Shown: positions 22,385 to 35,712, counted from the stretch's first letter. The stretch is 64,000 nt of DNA from Phorcus lineatus (GCA_921293015.1 OV121095.1:37483484-37547483), one strand, 5' to 3'. Program-made: numbers and translations. The notes: generated by a model from the sequence alone, not told the origin.

Positions 22385-23385
22385 TATTTATGTGTACGAT
22401 AAAACATGACCCGCGGGCATTGTTGAAAAGAAAGTATGATGCCCGAGGGAAATGCGCAAGGCCTTTTTGAAGGGAAGAGGGGTTTCTTTTCAATAAAGCC
22501 AACCAGTCGTGTTTTATCTAACGTATAAACCGACCATAACAGCGAGAAAACAGCTCTACATGCACTTGACCGTTGTAACATGCAAGTCAGTTTAAATTAG
22601 AAAAAGACGGAGACTTTTCTTGATGCAGTCAACATACGTTGAGAAAGAAGATGTCGATGGGGATTCATCTGAACATTTGGCAAACCACTTGATGAGAAAG
22701 AAATTGATGAAAAAATTAGGAAAACATTGCCAAAGTGTACAAGAACCAAGAACACTTTGGTGGTTGGTGTGTTTAAACGATGACAGGAGAAACAGAGAGT
22801 CCAGATTTCGGAAAATCTAGTCTTGCAATGAGAGTGCTGACGTGATGATAACGAAGAACTTGATGATGACAATTTAAACATGGCACTGAAAAACTGTATA
22901 TTTGAGGAACGTAAACAAGATTTAACAAAATATCCTACAATGATGCTTTATGAGATATTCACATCAGTGCAGTCCCACCATCAAACATAAGTTTGGTTAA
23001 TTGACTTGCATGAGGTTTCAGAATTTGAAGAAGCGCATTCAGAGAAAGCGGGACATGTAAAACTTCAGACCGACCATTTTTCAAATTCAACATCCCATGA
23101 AAATGTGTTAAACGGGTATTCTCACTGTTAGGTCTGCAGCTTCTTGTACAGAATTCCTCAGTAAAATTTCGCTTCTTCGGGCAATCGTCTATCTCGCCCG
23201 AGCCATTGTCTTTGTCCTCTTCCAAGTTATTATTTCAATTTATTGGACAGGCATTATCAAGATAAATGTCCGGGGCAACGGGAAAATATTTAGATAAATG
23301 TCCGAGGGAGAGAGATTGTATAACATTTGAGGGAAATTTCGAAAACAAGAGTCATCTTAGAACGTTAGAGTCATTGGAGTCTTAT
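22385..23385. mobile_element. 1-kb insertion unique to family A copy 2
   Basis: Copy 1 runs straight from GGAATGTTTTATC (5,881) into the CAATCGTAAAT/ACAGGGCC patch, whereas copy 2 has about 1 kb of unrelated, more GC-rich DNA between the same landmarks. Inside, GATAAAACATGAC (22,398) and GTCGTGTTTTATC (22,506) form a 12 of 13 inverted repeat around a CCCGCGGG word. Near the other end AGATAAATGTCCG is directly repeated (about 23,261 and 23,291). Open frames exist on both strands (22,620-22,820 plus; 22,959-23,225 minus, 88 codons beginning MEEDKDNGSGEIDDCPKKR), but neither is recognised. An insertion is clear; its class is not. Confidence 0.5.
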
Positions 23386-23978
23386 AAGACCAATTAACCG
23401 CAATCGTAATATCGTAGACAGGGCCAGAATCTTGAACGTTTTCTCAGTGAGTTTTGATAGTAATCACACTCGGCTCACAGCTACTTCTTAAAGCAATGAC
23501 GAGAGCAGCACATGTCATGTAAATGTTAAATTGTGTGAATCAATGACAGTTGTAATGTAATAAGAAGTGATGAAAATGAAAAGTTGGAAACATTTATATT
23601 GCGAATTCCTTCAAGCTATTGATCATAACTGATGATCAACAGGACATATATGTTGTAACTTCACTAATTACGAATCCAGAAACATGATTTCTTTGAATCC
23701 TTGGTTTCCGCTAAAGTATCGATTGAAACTGTCAGTAGATCTACAGGAAACCTGTGCTTTGAAAACGATGCTATTTCTGTCCATTCAGGGCTATAATCGA
23801 TGCGTTAATGTCAAAAGATATACTCAGACAAACACCTGATTTAAAACTTTAACATCTTTAATTACTTAAAATCTCAGAACTACCTTAAATACCTCATTTG
23901 TATCCTGAAATGGCCATCATCGTGTAATGATCAATCAACGATTCTTCTGATTTTCTTATATACATTCAGAATTATATA

Positions 23979-24158
23979 TTAAGAAAGCACGGTGCTAATT
24001 TTGAAAATCTCCTGTTCACCTGCTACCTTTGTCCTATTTCCAAAATACCTCGTTATCTTTTCTCTTTCCAATATACCTCGATGTTTGATAAATAACAGAC
24101 CAAAGAACAGTGTAATTAGGAGAATAAATGCCAAACTAATCAGCGCACCAAGAACACA
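23979..24158 (-). pseudogene. Transmembrane segment, copy 2
   Basis: Best preserved of three copies. The minus frame reads CVLGALISLAFILLITLFFG, then LLFIKHRGILEREKITRYFG and a polar tail NRTKVAGEQEIFKIS before a stop: 59 codons. A 20-residue hydrophobic span followed by lysines and arginines matches a single-pass membrane anchor with a short cytosolic tail. The codon before CVL is TGA here but TGG in copy 1, so this copy may be broken upstream, or the exon starts there. The GCGC-N-ATA stretch upstream follows a possible acceptor (ATGTTTGTAAG). No family assignment. Confidence 0.38.
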
Positions 24159-24690
24159 TCAAGCCAACAATTGATATTGCGCTTACAAACATATATCAGA
24201 TCATCAACCTCAGTCGTGCGATAACGACAAGACAAAAGGTGAAAAGCTAATGATTACGTTCCTGTAATTACGTGACCTGCTGTAGCCATCACCTGATTGT
24301 ACCATCACTGAAACATCATACGTCCCAAACGTGCATGTATATTGTGAGAAATTATCGTAGAGTGAATGATCACTGGTTGATTGTTAAAGATTAAACATAT
24401 TCAACTGATGTATTTCTTATAGTCATGACTTTATCTACATTTACGTACTCTACCTTTAAACACATCATCACGATCATCAATTAACCCCCACCAAATCATT
24501 TGAATGGCTTTGCGTTACAATTTGAAAAATACATTTAAAATTTCTTTGATTAAGGCATTAATCATCAAATTTGTCCGACAATAGTGATGTCTCAACTTTA
24601 CCTCAGTCAGTATTTTGGTTTCTCATAATAGTCATTTTAAACGAAGGCAGTTGTTTTACCTCGCTTACTATATTTCCAAATAAACTATTT
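24159..24690. other. Family A tail and spacer
   Basis: To about 24,350 it aligns with 6,740-6,900 and 33,640-33,820. Beyond that nothing is recognised. Confidence 0.5.
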
Positions 24691-24699
24691 TGAACATTA

Positions 24700-25080
24700 A
24701 GTATGAACATCTTGGAACCTAACAATAATTCCCCTGTAGCATTATAATTTCAAAACATCCCCTAATATCTGATCTGATCTTGAGATAACCGAGAAAGTTT
24801 TTCCTTCTTGATGTGCTTTATGACCGGTATTCATTCGACCCTCTCTGTTGTCTGAGCTGTTGCATAAACCTGCCAACGTTATTTATTTCTATCGTGTATC
24901 AACGTGATGTAATCTCTCTGTTAGATTAGCGTTGCTTGACGAGAGAACCCAAGCAAATAAAGCAGATGTATTGGAATCTCAGAGGAAGAATAAATGGGTT
25001 TAGATCAATACAACGAGGGAAAACACTTTCTGTCTGTTTAATGCATATAATAAAAACCGGATTTTCAACATGGTTTTTAA
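24700..25080 (-). pseudogene. Exon-like segment, copy 2 (decayed)
   Basis: Nucleotide counterpart of 11,680-12,080 (shared ATAATTCCCCT, AAATAAAGCAGATGTATTGG/AAATAAATCAGATGTATTGG, ACAATACAA). The frame that is open in copy 1 is interrupted here by stops and indels, so this copy is non-coding. Confidence 0.4.
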
Positions 25081-27579
25081 TGAAACAGTTACATATCTAA
25101 CGAATTATGATTGTTCAAATGTCATTTTATCCGACTGCCTTGATATGTTAGATGAAGTTTATAAAATGGTTTCTCAGAGATTTTGGAACAGTTTGTCGTT
25201 TCATGAAAATAATGTCCAACTGCTTTTCATTTTATAATATGATAATAATTATGTAAATAATGATATATGTACACGGATCACAAAGTATTATAGTCCATGG
25301 AAAACTATGGGGGTCCAACTAATTTTAAAGTTTAAATTACCCAAATTGAACCAATACAGGTTTGTCCTGTGGTGACGTTAATTATTAGTCCAGGTATTAG
25401 ATCAGGCTGCTTTATAAAATGAAAAAGGCATCCAATTGTACACTAGGCTTATGTTTATCTAGACTTGAAGTGGCTCACTGTACCTCATTTTGAGTTAAAT
25501 GGCCTTAAAGTGAATGGGTATGCGACAGTAAAGTATACTCCTTATAGAGTGTAATGTCTATACAAGAAATACTCACCACCTTTTGGAACCATTTGAGGAA
25601 GGTAAATTTTTCTATAGATAAATCGTGTCATTCCAATCAGCTCATGTAACATATTGACTTTACCATTATCATTAACAACAAGGGTATTTTCGGGTTAGAT
25701 GCGTTTCATATAGATAACCATTTGGCTCTCTTTATTTTATGGAATTTAGTTACTTCCATGAAGAAAGCTATAAACAGTACTAACAGCATATCAGTCATTT
25801 GTAATATTCTCATGCGAAATTACGTTTTTAAGTTTCGTATATCCCCGTACGATGCTTTATTAAAGTAAATTCGTAACCGTAATCACTAACAAGTCTGGAG
25901 CTTTTATTTAATACAATAAATATCTGACAAAATTAAAGTCTTTAATACAAGTCATTCGCTTACATATGTCGTAATGTCCGGTATTTTAAACTGCGATTTG
26001 TCAAAGGATCAAAAGTGCAGATTTTTGCCTTAAGTTGTAAAGTTTTAGTCACACCAAGAGCACTATTCATGTGTGAAACTTGTTTCGAAGAGCGTGATGC
26101 AAGTTTACATTTAGCAATCGAACTCTCAAAGCCAGTGTGCTTGACTGGTCAAAGGGAGTTCGTAAATAACAGCAGAGAAAAGGCAGTAAATATAAGAGGC
26201 ATTAGGCCATCAAAAGTCGACTTTAACCTTTCTTCTGCTACTTTTAAGTAGCCATTGCTCAAACGTGCTTTGATCATATGATTTATAGAATAAAATATGT
26301 TGTTGTCAAAATGATAAATCACTTGGGATGTGCAAGAGTAATAACCACAAAAATCAGAAAGGGGATTTCTTATTTAACATCTTGGCTTAGAATTGTTGAT
26401 ATCCTAAATATATCAAACCATTTTAGTCAACATTGTCAGCAGCAATAAGTGATATGTCATGTTCAATGAATGTAGAAAATGCTATTTGACCAAAAAATTT
26501 CTTCATTATTGTATTTAAACGGTTTTCGAAAATGAATGAAGCGGTTCTTTATTAACGTTTTTCCTCAAAATTTTATTGGTTCCTAGCGAGTTTATACTTG
26601 GCTGCGTTTATGAGTTATTCAGACGACCAAATGAGACTTAAACAATATTAACGATAAACGATATCACAATATGTTTACAACGTCTCGTTCACGTTCACTA
26701 CTTATCGACTTGTAGCTGCTTGTTTCTCGCGTGAGACGTTGTAAAGGAAGGGTTCTTACTAAAATGGAATAGATTTTTCGAACCTTCCATGAGAAATTAA
26801 TTTTTCTTAAAGAGCCCTCTGTGATTTTCATAACATATTATTTACCTTTGATACGAACCTAAATGTAATATGTGGTGATATAAAATCAAAACATCTTATC
26901 TTTTCATGTCCAAAATGTATATGTGACAAATACTGGTTTCAATAAAAATCTAAAAACAGCCTTATAAATGCACAGAGGTGTAGATATCAAGTCTAATATA
27001 CATGGATACTAGTTATATAACCTAACAAACACTATCAACTACTAACTGCCCTCCTGGCTGTTTTAGATAAATCTCCAAAATTACGTTTGACTATTTGACG
27101 CGCGCCACTGTCCGGTTTTCGATCATAATTGCGACGTTCTACCTTCATATTGTCACTGTAAAACCAATAAGCTTTAAAATGTGTCTTTTTGGTAACAGTC
27201 GATACTTTGCGATCAAATGACATCATCGATTAAGTTTGGCATATACATTTGTATGACTTCCACAACTCACGGAGTGGCTCTTGAATTAGTACACGTGCGG
27301 TCATGGAGAATCTATTGCCGATTGGACACAAAACGGTGAGTTATTCGTCAGCATTCGATATATGGACGTATCGATATGTATGCTTTGTCTTCAGTTATAA
27401 CATGCGAGGATATTAAGCAAAAAATACATAGAAATCTGCTTTTATCTACTTTAACAAAGGGCAAAGTATCCAGTATACAATGCCCTTCACGTATCAAATT
27501 TTATTGACTTTAACCCATGTGTGTTTACATATCATAGAGTTAACACAACAAATTTGTTTCGTCAAAACTATTTTGTAAA
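25081..27579. other. Spacer with weak block X echo
   Basis: Between 26,500 and 26,650 there is a faint match to 13,340-13,450 (TTCGAAAATG, TATTGGTTC, TTCATACTTG/TTTATACTTGG). A CAAGTTTACAT and GTGTGCTTGACTGGTCAAAG stretch near 26,130 echoes block Y. The minus frame at 27,035-27,226 (63 codons, basic) has no support beyond being open. Confidence 0.4.
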
Positions 27580-27970
27580 GGATGTCTATATAATGTTTAC
27601 CTATGCAATTTCTCATCAATTCCAATGTTTTACTATTTCATTTAATTCCAGTCCGAAGTTATTGAACACACGTACCTAACAATATTTTCATAATCTGATG
27701 CTACCATACACTCTAAACATCTTTCCCTACCCTCATTCTATTATTCAAAAACAACAGCGCACTTACTATTCGCTAGGTCATCTTGGAATGAAGAAATGAC
27801 TAACATAAAAAATCTCACTTCGATGAATCAATCAATTATCACTAAAACCATTTCCATGTTTCAAATTACTGACGAAATCATCCATATGAAGATTTTTTAA
27901 TTCATCACACCATCATCCGGCAAGTGCGTGACATGTCTGAGATGCAAAGTTTATACAAGTTAAAAGGCTT
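27580..27970. repeat. Family A block Y, copy 2
   Basis: Counterpart of 14,470-14,860, 13 kb away. ATCAATCAATTATCACTAAA is the longest exact shared word. Confidence 0.65.
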
Positions 27971-29930
27971 TTTTAAGATTTGTTTAAGGTCATGAAGTTT
28001 TAAAGTTGATTGATTTTTTTCTTCGTGTCCTAGTAAATGATTAGTTATGTGTTGGCACCATTTCAGCATTCACTTTTCAATAATAAAAAAACCCAATGTT
28101 TTATCAATTTTACTGACACTGAAAAAAGTTATTAATGATTATATAATGATTTTATGAACACGGATTTCTTTGATGTTTATTCTTATTTAAATGTATTTAG
28201 AGTACTTGTTAAATTATAAAAAAAATTCATTTCCTCTGAAGACAAAATCAGCTCGTTAACCTTTTAGATTTGCAATCGTATCTGGTGACGGATGTAATTA
28301 TGGTTATGTCAAAAATGGCAAACGTCTAAATCCAAATCCAGTGCAACCAATTTTTATAACAGAATATTAAAGCTTCAAAATTTAATGAATAATGTGTCGC
28401 TTTCTTCAGTTTAAATGTTAAGAAGAAAATGTATATTTTGTATTTTCACGAAGTTTTATATCACATCTTAAGTTAAATTGAATTTCACTTTTTCCACCAC
28501 TTCACAAATAGCTGTAACACAGTAAAATAAAAAGGAACGTTCTGGTAAGTGGAAAAACTTAAAATGAAATAATCTTCATATTACATTGAAAAAGAAAACA
28601 AAAAGCAAGGGTTAAATGAGAAGTCAATAATTATTTAAATATGTTTATACTTCCATTTGTCAAATATACTTGAAAAGACTGATACACTGGTCGAAATGAA
28701 TTTATGGTATTGCATTAAAGAAGATTAATCCAGAAAAAGGAGAATTGATTTCTCACGTGAAACAGGGTATGCTGCTTTCATTTTAAATAGAATAAGGAAA
28801 TCAACTTTATTTCCCTCAATTTGAGGTACCTTCAACTGAGTAACGTTGCCTTTAAGATAACAACAGCTTAACAGCTTGTCCTTGGTTGGAAGCTTTTCAG
28901 TTTGAAATGAAATGAAATTATCTTGTTTGTTTATGAACTTTTTAACATATTTGTTTCCTTTCTTTGAATTCGATTGATGTACTGAAATGTTTCCCATTTC
29001 AATTTATTATCTACCTATACATTTTTGTTTTGTTTTATTCTGTAAAACATGTGGCAGGAGTGTTTATAGAAATGTAGCAGGATGATATAGATCCGACTAA
29101 GAAAGTAAAATTATCAACAACTAATCACTTCAACTATGATCAAAGATAATTATTTTGACACTTATTCTGTTACCAATGACATTATAAGAAAGATTTCTAT
29201 GGTTGACAGACAATTAGGAAACTATTTTACGGATTCATGTTGTTGGACGCCTGACTTACATAATTCAAAATATGATTGACAGTGTGTCGACCTTTTTTCT
29301 GAAATTTAAACAATCTCAGAACTATTCAAATTCTGCTGGGATTTACTGTCTCTCGTAAAATGCATTTGTGTGCATTGCTTAGCTATTTAGTCCAGAGCGT
29401 TGCGTCTTTACATTAGTGACGAGAATCTTCAGGTAACTGCTTAAACTGACTGATAAAAAGCGGAAATAGTGAATCACTCTGGAAAAATGCTAGCTTTTCG
29501 AAATCTTTCAAGGTGTTGAAACTCTAAGGCGCTTCTAAAAAAAAATGGCAGCTTGAAGATACATCGAACGGAATCCAAAAACGGGAAAAGGGCAATACTC
29601 TGGAGCAACATATCAACCTTGGTTATCCTATCTTTCTGAGGAAAGCTGTTCCCTAAAACGGACGCACAGGCGAACGAAGCTCGACATCTATTTAACATTC
29701 ACTTCGTGACAGGGAACATTAATAGTTGTAGCATTAAAAATGGTAATTGGAAAAAATAATATTACGCTTCCGTATGATTGTGTTGGATAAAGATTGGATT
29801 CCTGTCATTTTCTTGGGTCTGCCAAACATTTTATGTCATAACATTAGATATTTAAAATTGAAGATGTCGATATAGACATTTTGATGTTTTCAGTTGATCT
29901 TATTTAAATAGACAATTGATTGTCATTTGT
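27971..29930. other. Spacer with small-ORF remnant
   Basis: At 28,270-28,310, TAATTATGGTTATGTCAA matches the start of the small ORF at 2,720, but the rest of that ORF is gone. Minus frames 28,725-28,997 and 29,474-29,698 have no counterpart in the window. No element recognised. Confidence 0.45.
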
Positions 29931-29939
29931 AGTTCTCAT

Positions 29940-30890
29940 CAATGTTATTATCAAATTTGGTTTTTATAATTTTCTTCAGAGTAACTACTCATTTAGTTGT
30001 TTCATCGATTTTCTTGACAATATTCTTTCTTTTCTTATTTTATTGAATTGATGAACCTAATTTGCTTAACAATTCTATTTTATCCAAATAAAGAATGAAA
30101 CAGAAAAAGAATACTGATGGGTTGATGACATCAGTTATTTAAATGATTTTGTTGATTGAAATATGTTAGATATACAATACAAGTAAGGTTATAGGGAGAA
30201 GAGAAGAAACTGTTATCCCTTAAAAGTAATCATGTATACTGTATGTCAATCTTTTACTTTCATGAAACGAACTATAAAGATATGTTTTGTATTATTTAAG
30301 AATCTTAACAACATGTAATATGATAGCAAAGCTAGTTTTAACTTTAAGTATTTCTTTTGAATATATCATCACAGACATTATTGACAATGCACCAGAAGAC
30401 GTCAGTATATGTACAGATGAAACCTTGAAACTTGTCATATAATGAAAAATGGAATATAAGGATTTGTCGGTGAAATAAAATGTCTATCAAGCTTCAATGA
30501 TGATATCTTATAATTCCACTGTGACCATGAAATTCAATATTTACCCATGTCACTGAATGAAACATTACTGAAACTACATTAAGTAGCCTCTATGTATTTA
30601 TTGTTTTAAATTATAAACACTTCGTCCAATTTGTATTGACCTTTATTTCTGAAACATTTTAAAAATCAAATTTTATTTCACCACATTTATCTTTTTATGT
30701 AATGACTTTCAATAATACATGACTCTACAAGGCAAACATGAAAACGGAAGGAGACTGTCAAGTCTTGACAGATTTAACTATGGTGATTTAAAGTATCGTG
30801 AAGCCACCGAAGCAGACTAACGTAACTATTCATTAAGTGATGTGAACCATTATTGTGCTGGAAGTGAAACTGACATCAGTTAGATTGAAG
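29940..30890. repeat. Family A block Z, copy 3
   Basis: Aligns with copies at 490 and 16,700 through CGATTTTCTTGA, CTACAAGGCA, GACTGTCAAG, TATGGTGATTT, GTAACTATTCATTA and GTGAACCATTAT. More diverged than copies 1 and 2 are from each other. Confidence 0.65.
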
Positions 30891-31939
30891 CATATAATCA
30901 AATATGCAAAATTGACAATTTCAAGTTATCGCTTCCGCTTGCAATTTCAGTTTTTCTTTACGTTGCCTTGGGAATGTTGCATGAAAATTGAATCATATCA
31001 TAATCATTTCTCAGAAATTACTTATTATTTATAATTCTACATTCACATATTTTAAGTTTTGAAATCAGGTTTAGACATACATGTACATGACCTCAATATA
31101 GTTAAATTCTAATCAAATTATCACAGAATAATAGTTTCTTTGAAGCTGCTGTTTTTCAACAACATTGCAATTTTATAATCGAATTCTAAATATAATACTG
31201 AAGGTTTTTTTATTGTTGATCAAAGCTTGACGAATACTGTCATTGAAAATTCTCAAAACACGACTCGGAACAGTTAAAACCAACTGTTTTAGTTTGTAAC
31301 ATCGATTTTCAGTGCTGTAAAACTTGAGCCTTGCAGCCCTTTGTTTCTAAACCGGCAAAAGATGTTTTATCAACGGCCTCCGGCCATTATACATATGAGT
31401 TACAGCATAGTAGTCTGTATGATATTTAGTATAATGCATGTTTAGTAACATTCTTGATCTTGATGAACATATTTGAGTGCCTACAATGTGTTTCATGAGG
31501 TCTCTTTTGCTATTGCATGCTTTATATAAAGAAAAGACAATCGAACTTTAATATTTTCAGTGATATTTTGCAACAAAGATAAATACGTTCTAATTGAATT
31601 GCTGAAGTGACGTTTTAAAATGGAAAAATCATATCGATGCCCCGTGGTTTAAATTGTATCAAAATGAGACAACATATACCTTCTATAGGGTTGTCAGATA
31701 GTTTTAAAGTGTACAAATTGGAAAATTTGTACAATGGAGTGAAGCTTTGATTTTGACTGATTCAGTGGGTTATTGAACTACATTTAATGATATTTCTAGG
31801 CAATTAACAAACAAAACATATTTAAACATGTTACAACATTCAAAATGCAAAATAGGCAAGCATTAAGGTAATCCAAAGTTTTACCAACGATCCCATTTCA
31901 TACACATTCATGGTATTCTACAAAATATTTTGAAAACAC

Positions 31940-32190
31940 CGCTGATTAAACTTAAGGCTTTTAATGTCTAATTTGATTAATTTGTTTTTCATTAAGGTTT
32001 CACTTAACTCTTGCAACCCTTTGATTATAAGCCGTTTTTTTACTGTCGATCTCAGATCAAAGCATCACGTTGCGTGACAATTTCAGCCCCAGAGGCGTCC
32101 AAAGGGTCAGTTTAAGTGGTGGAAGTAATCAAGCCATTTCTCTCGTCAAATAGTTAATCTGATGATGGAAAACCTTAATCTATATCGTTT
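31940..32190. repeat. Family A block R, copy 3
   Basis: Contains TTGTTTTTCATTAAGG, CAACCCTTTGATTATAAGCC, AGATCAAAGCATCACG, GGCGTCCAAAGGGTCAG and CAAGCCATTTCTCTCGTCA, each matching copies 1 and 2. Confidence 0.7.
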
Positions 32191-32504
32191 TCAAAGGAGG
32201 GTAAAATTCTTTAGCAAGTATTTGCGTCCGGTCTTGAAATAAAGGAATATTACCACTTCTTCACTTCTAATGAAATAAATCATTTTTAATGAATTTACCT
32301 CAGAGCTTTATGAATCTACCTTTTTTAGAAAGGAAACAAAAAAGGAAAGCCATAAAAAATATATACTGTTTTATGGTTATCAAATGTGCAGTTGGTTACC
32401 TAAGCACTATAAGGGCATCACAAACAGGCTTATACTAGTGGATTAGCTATTTTGTAGGCTCAATAGTTAACAGGTACTTCGATCGGTTGTCATTATGCTT
32501 CAAA

Positions 32505-32725
32505 GCTTGGCTAGCCATCTATAATGTCTGTGGCCCTACGCACGATTACCGTTCTCCCAAATTACTAGCTATTAACGGTAATTCAAGGGCATTAAAGACA
32601 GACAGCAAGATCATAAACAGGTTGTCACTTGCTCATTTACAGAAATTGAAGCCTGCTTGATTTCCGTCATTAGTCCCATAGGATGGGGAAGAGGATGCTT
32701 TTTCTTAAATAGCATGTTATTCAAG
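32505..32725. repeat. Family A block S, copy 3
   Basis: Carries CTAGCCATCTATAATG, CAAATTACTAGCTATTAA, AAGACAGACAGCAAGATCAT and GTCCCATAGGATGGGG. The hydrophobic minus frame persists but without an in-frame ATG. Confidence 0.7.
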
Positions 32726-33565
32726 CTTGTAATTTTTCATATCACTTTTATGCAAGCATTAGTATGTTTGATGGGTTGTGAACGTCCATGAATTACTAAT
32801 ATCCCATATAATCGCACAATCATGATTATCAAAGGTAATCCTTTTTAGGATTTCAAGATTGACAGAAAACCAACTTCTACATGTACAATAATAAGGTAAA
32901 TTCATTAAAAACTTTTATCATGCTTGTACATATGTTCAAGCAGCTAGTTTCAAAAGTTTCTAAATGTTAAGTATTATAAATTGTACATCATCCAGTATAG
33001 TATTTCACGTCGGGAAAAACATGCATGTCTGCAGTGTCTGCTTTTGTTTTTCGGTGATAGGAGATCACGTTCTATTGATTGTCAATTTCTTGTTCATCAA
33101 ACCAAATGTAACGTGCGTTATATCGCTTTTTGTACCTACACAGAACTCAAACGGAAATAATCGTCACGCCCTTCCTCATTAAACTACACCATAGTAGACA
33201 TTATATATTAATGTATGCATTCTGAAAGATGGCATTTCTGTCCATACAACGTAATATATGTTTTTATTATAAAATTATTTCAAACGAAATTCGTCTCAAA
33301 CTACAGAAATTGGTGTGTAAAAACAATCAATTTCGGACATAGACAAAAACCATTATTTAATAGTTGTCTGATATACATTCAATAGAGAAGAAAAAAACAA
33401 TCCATCTAGGCACGTTAGCTTACTTAGATGTGTCTTTCGACGAGAAGACACACGTCGTCTACCAATTCAGAAGTAATGTTCAAGTATGTTGTTCAATTGT
33501 GCCTATTTACTTCCAAAATACATCATTATCTTTTCTCATTCCAGCATTCCTTGCTGTACGATAAA

Positions 33566-33631
33566 TCACAAAGCAAAGAACAACATAATTAGGAGAATAA
33601 ATGCCCATCTAATCAGCGCATCAAGAACACA
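33566..33631 (-). pseudogene. Transmembrane segment, copy 3 (broken)
   Basis: Minus frame CVLDALIRWAFILLIMLFFA then L and a premature TGA where copies 1 and 2 read Leu. Downstream bases still encode a recognisable FI-QQG-LE remnant. The hydrophobic core is clearly kept, but the stop inside the membrane span makes this copy a pseudogene. Confidence 0.4.
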
Positions 33632-33639
33632 TTAAGCCA

Positions 33640-35710
33640 ACTAGTGCTGTCGCGCCAACGAAAATATATCAGTTCTTCAACGTTAGTCGTGCGCCAAAGA
33701 CCAGACAAAAAGTGAAAAGCTATCGATCCGGCCGCTGTAATTAGTTGACCCCATGCAGCCGCCACCTGATTTTACCATTCTTGAAACAACATCAAACGTC
33801 CTAAATGTAGATGTAAACTAAACTGCAGCTAGACATCCTTATCGACCGTCAGCTGGCGATCACGACCAATTCCCTGTAATTACATAGACCAGCCAGCAAT
33901 TTGGACCGCTGCGTGTAACTCTGTCTCTAGTTAACGGAGTATTGTCTCTGGACGGGCCCTGCTATTGCATGTAATCAAGTGTGCGACTTAGGAAGATGAA
34001 TTGTTCTTAAAAGCAGACAGGCATGCTGATTGATAATAAGCATGTGCTACTGGGATAGTCGTATTGATGGAGCATAGGATTCCAACTCTTGTTGGTACTG
34101 TGTGCCTCAAATGTTTACAACCTTGTAAAAACCTGAATATTCATTTCGTTATACTTGCACAGTTTGCTTGATAAAAGTGTTAGCATTTCCACCGAAACGC
34201 CGCACTGTTGCAATACGTTGAACACATAACCCAGATTTTTTTCTCACAAATATTTATCCTAAGTTGTTCAATCTTCCATTCACAGATTTAAAAGAAATTG
34301 TCATAATGTATTGACCTTGTTCCAAATGTCACGCTTACAAATTAGTTATCCTTCAGTTGGAGAATTGAATCACGATCCATTTAAGAATTTAAAAAATCAT
34401 ACGTAAACAACCTTTGCCAACAGTTACAATTTACCAAAATGTTCTTTTCTAAACATTGCCCATGACCTTTCATCTGAAGGTGACAAATCCTTTTCTCCTC
34501 ATACATAGTCCTTGGCAGCGAGTATTTGCCCTTGCACTTCTAGTATTGGCCTGACAATGAAGTATGTTTACCAAGGGAATCATTCTTGCCGTGACATGGT
34601 GCTTGTCCTGTGATCCCAGACTAGCCTGATTATCGATTACGTTCCCCGAGGCAAATCCCGCAAACACACGAGAATAGTCTGATAATTCACTGAGCATGAC
34701 AAGCCATAGGATTTAATAACTTCAGTGAAGCGCCGTATAATAGAATGTGGTCAGAGTACGGCACACTGATTCACTGTTGCTGTAGACTTTTACATAGCCT
34801 AAACATAGACTCGCACCAATGGTTCAATGCTTGTTATAAATCTATAAGAAGATCGGGAGGACACTATTCTGAAAATGATCAAATTGTTACCGCAGTTGAT
34901 AGCTTATTTTGCAAGGTTGTGTGTAAATGCAACATTAAGATCAAATCCTTCTTGTGAACTATCGGTAATTGATATTCTCAATTCTGATTTAAGATGGAAA
35001 CTTAATTACTCAAGGATATGATTGACATATATCCATATATTTGATGAAGCGCCATACATGTATACGTATTTATGAGGTCATAATCTGTTTATTCATTATC
35101 CATTAAAAGTGCAAGTTGTCTGTCCATTAATTATAAAATGCATGTCCTTTGAAGTTCAGCATCTAGACACAATGGTCTTCAGAATGTATTTAAGACCTAA
35201 GTATACAAGTGTGAATTTGATAAGGCTGATTAAAGTGGAACTATATAACTGAACGTTACTTTCAAGGTTTAACATTTAAGTACGTTGACAAACTTAAATT
35301 CAAAGACTAGAGTGAAAGATATGTTGTTTCTTCAGAGGTTGACTCCAACAATTTTAGAATAAAACAAATATTATTGTTTCACTTTAAACATGATTTTGCT
35401 TTCATGAGACGGATCTCAAGACTTTACTTATCTGATATGAAAACAAAGCCTCATGAGAAGAAGGTGACCAATAGCTCAAATTATACTACAATATCGAATT
35501 ACCTATCAGATATCATTCAGAAAACGATTACATGTAAATGAGACAGAGCCTAAAACTCTAAAATGGTTAAATGGGAAAACCAAAGAGAAAAACGGTTCTA
35601 GCAGGCATTGATAATAAACCTTTCCTATTCCCTGGGGTAGTTGTCGTGATATCACGCAAACCCTTTTTGAAACCTGTTATGGAGAATTGTCAGTGAATCG
35701 CAAAAAGTGC
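33640..35710. other. Family A tail then spacer
   Basis: 33,640-34,060 aligns with 6,740-7,030, with about 100 extra GC-richer bases at 33,840-33,940. From 34,060 nothing is recognised. The minus frame 34,470-34,697 and plus frame 34,745-34,957 have normal composition but no partners. Confidence 0.45.
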
Positions 35711-35712
35711 CG

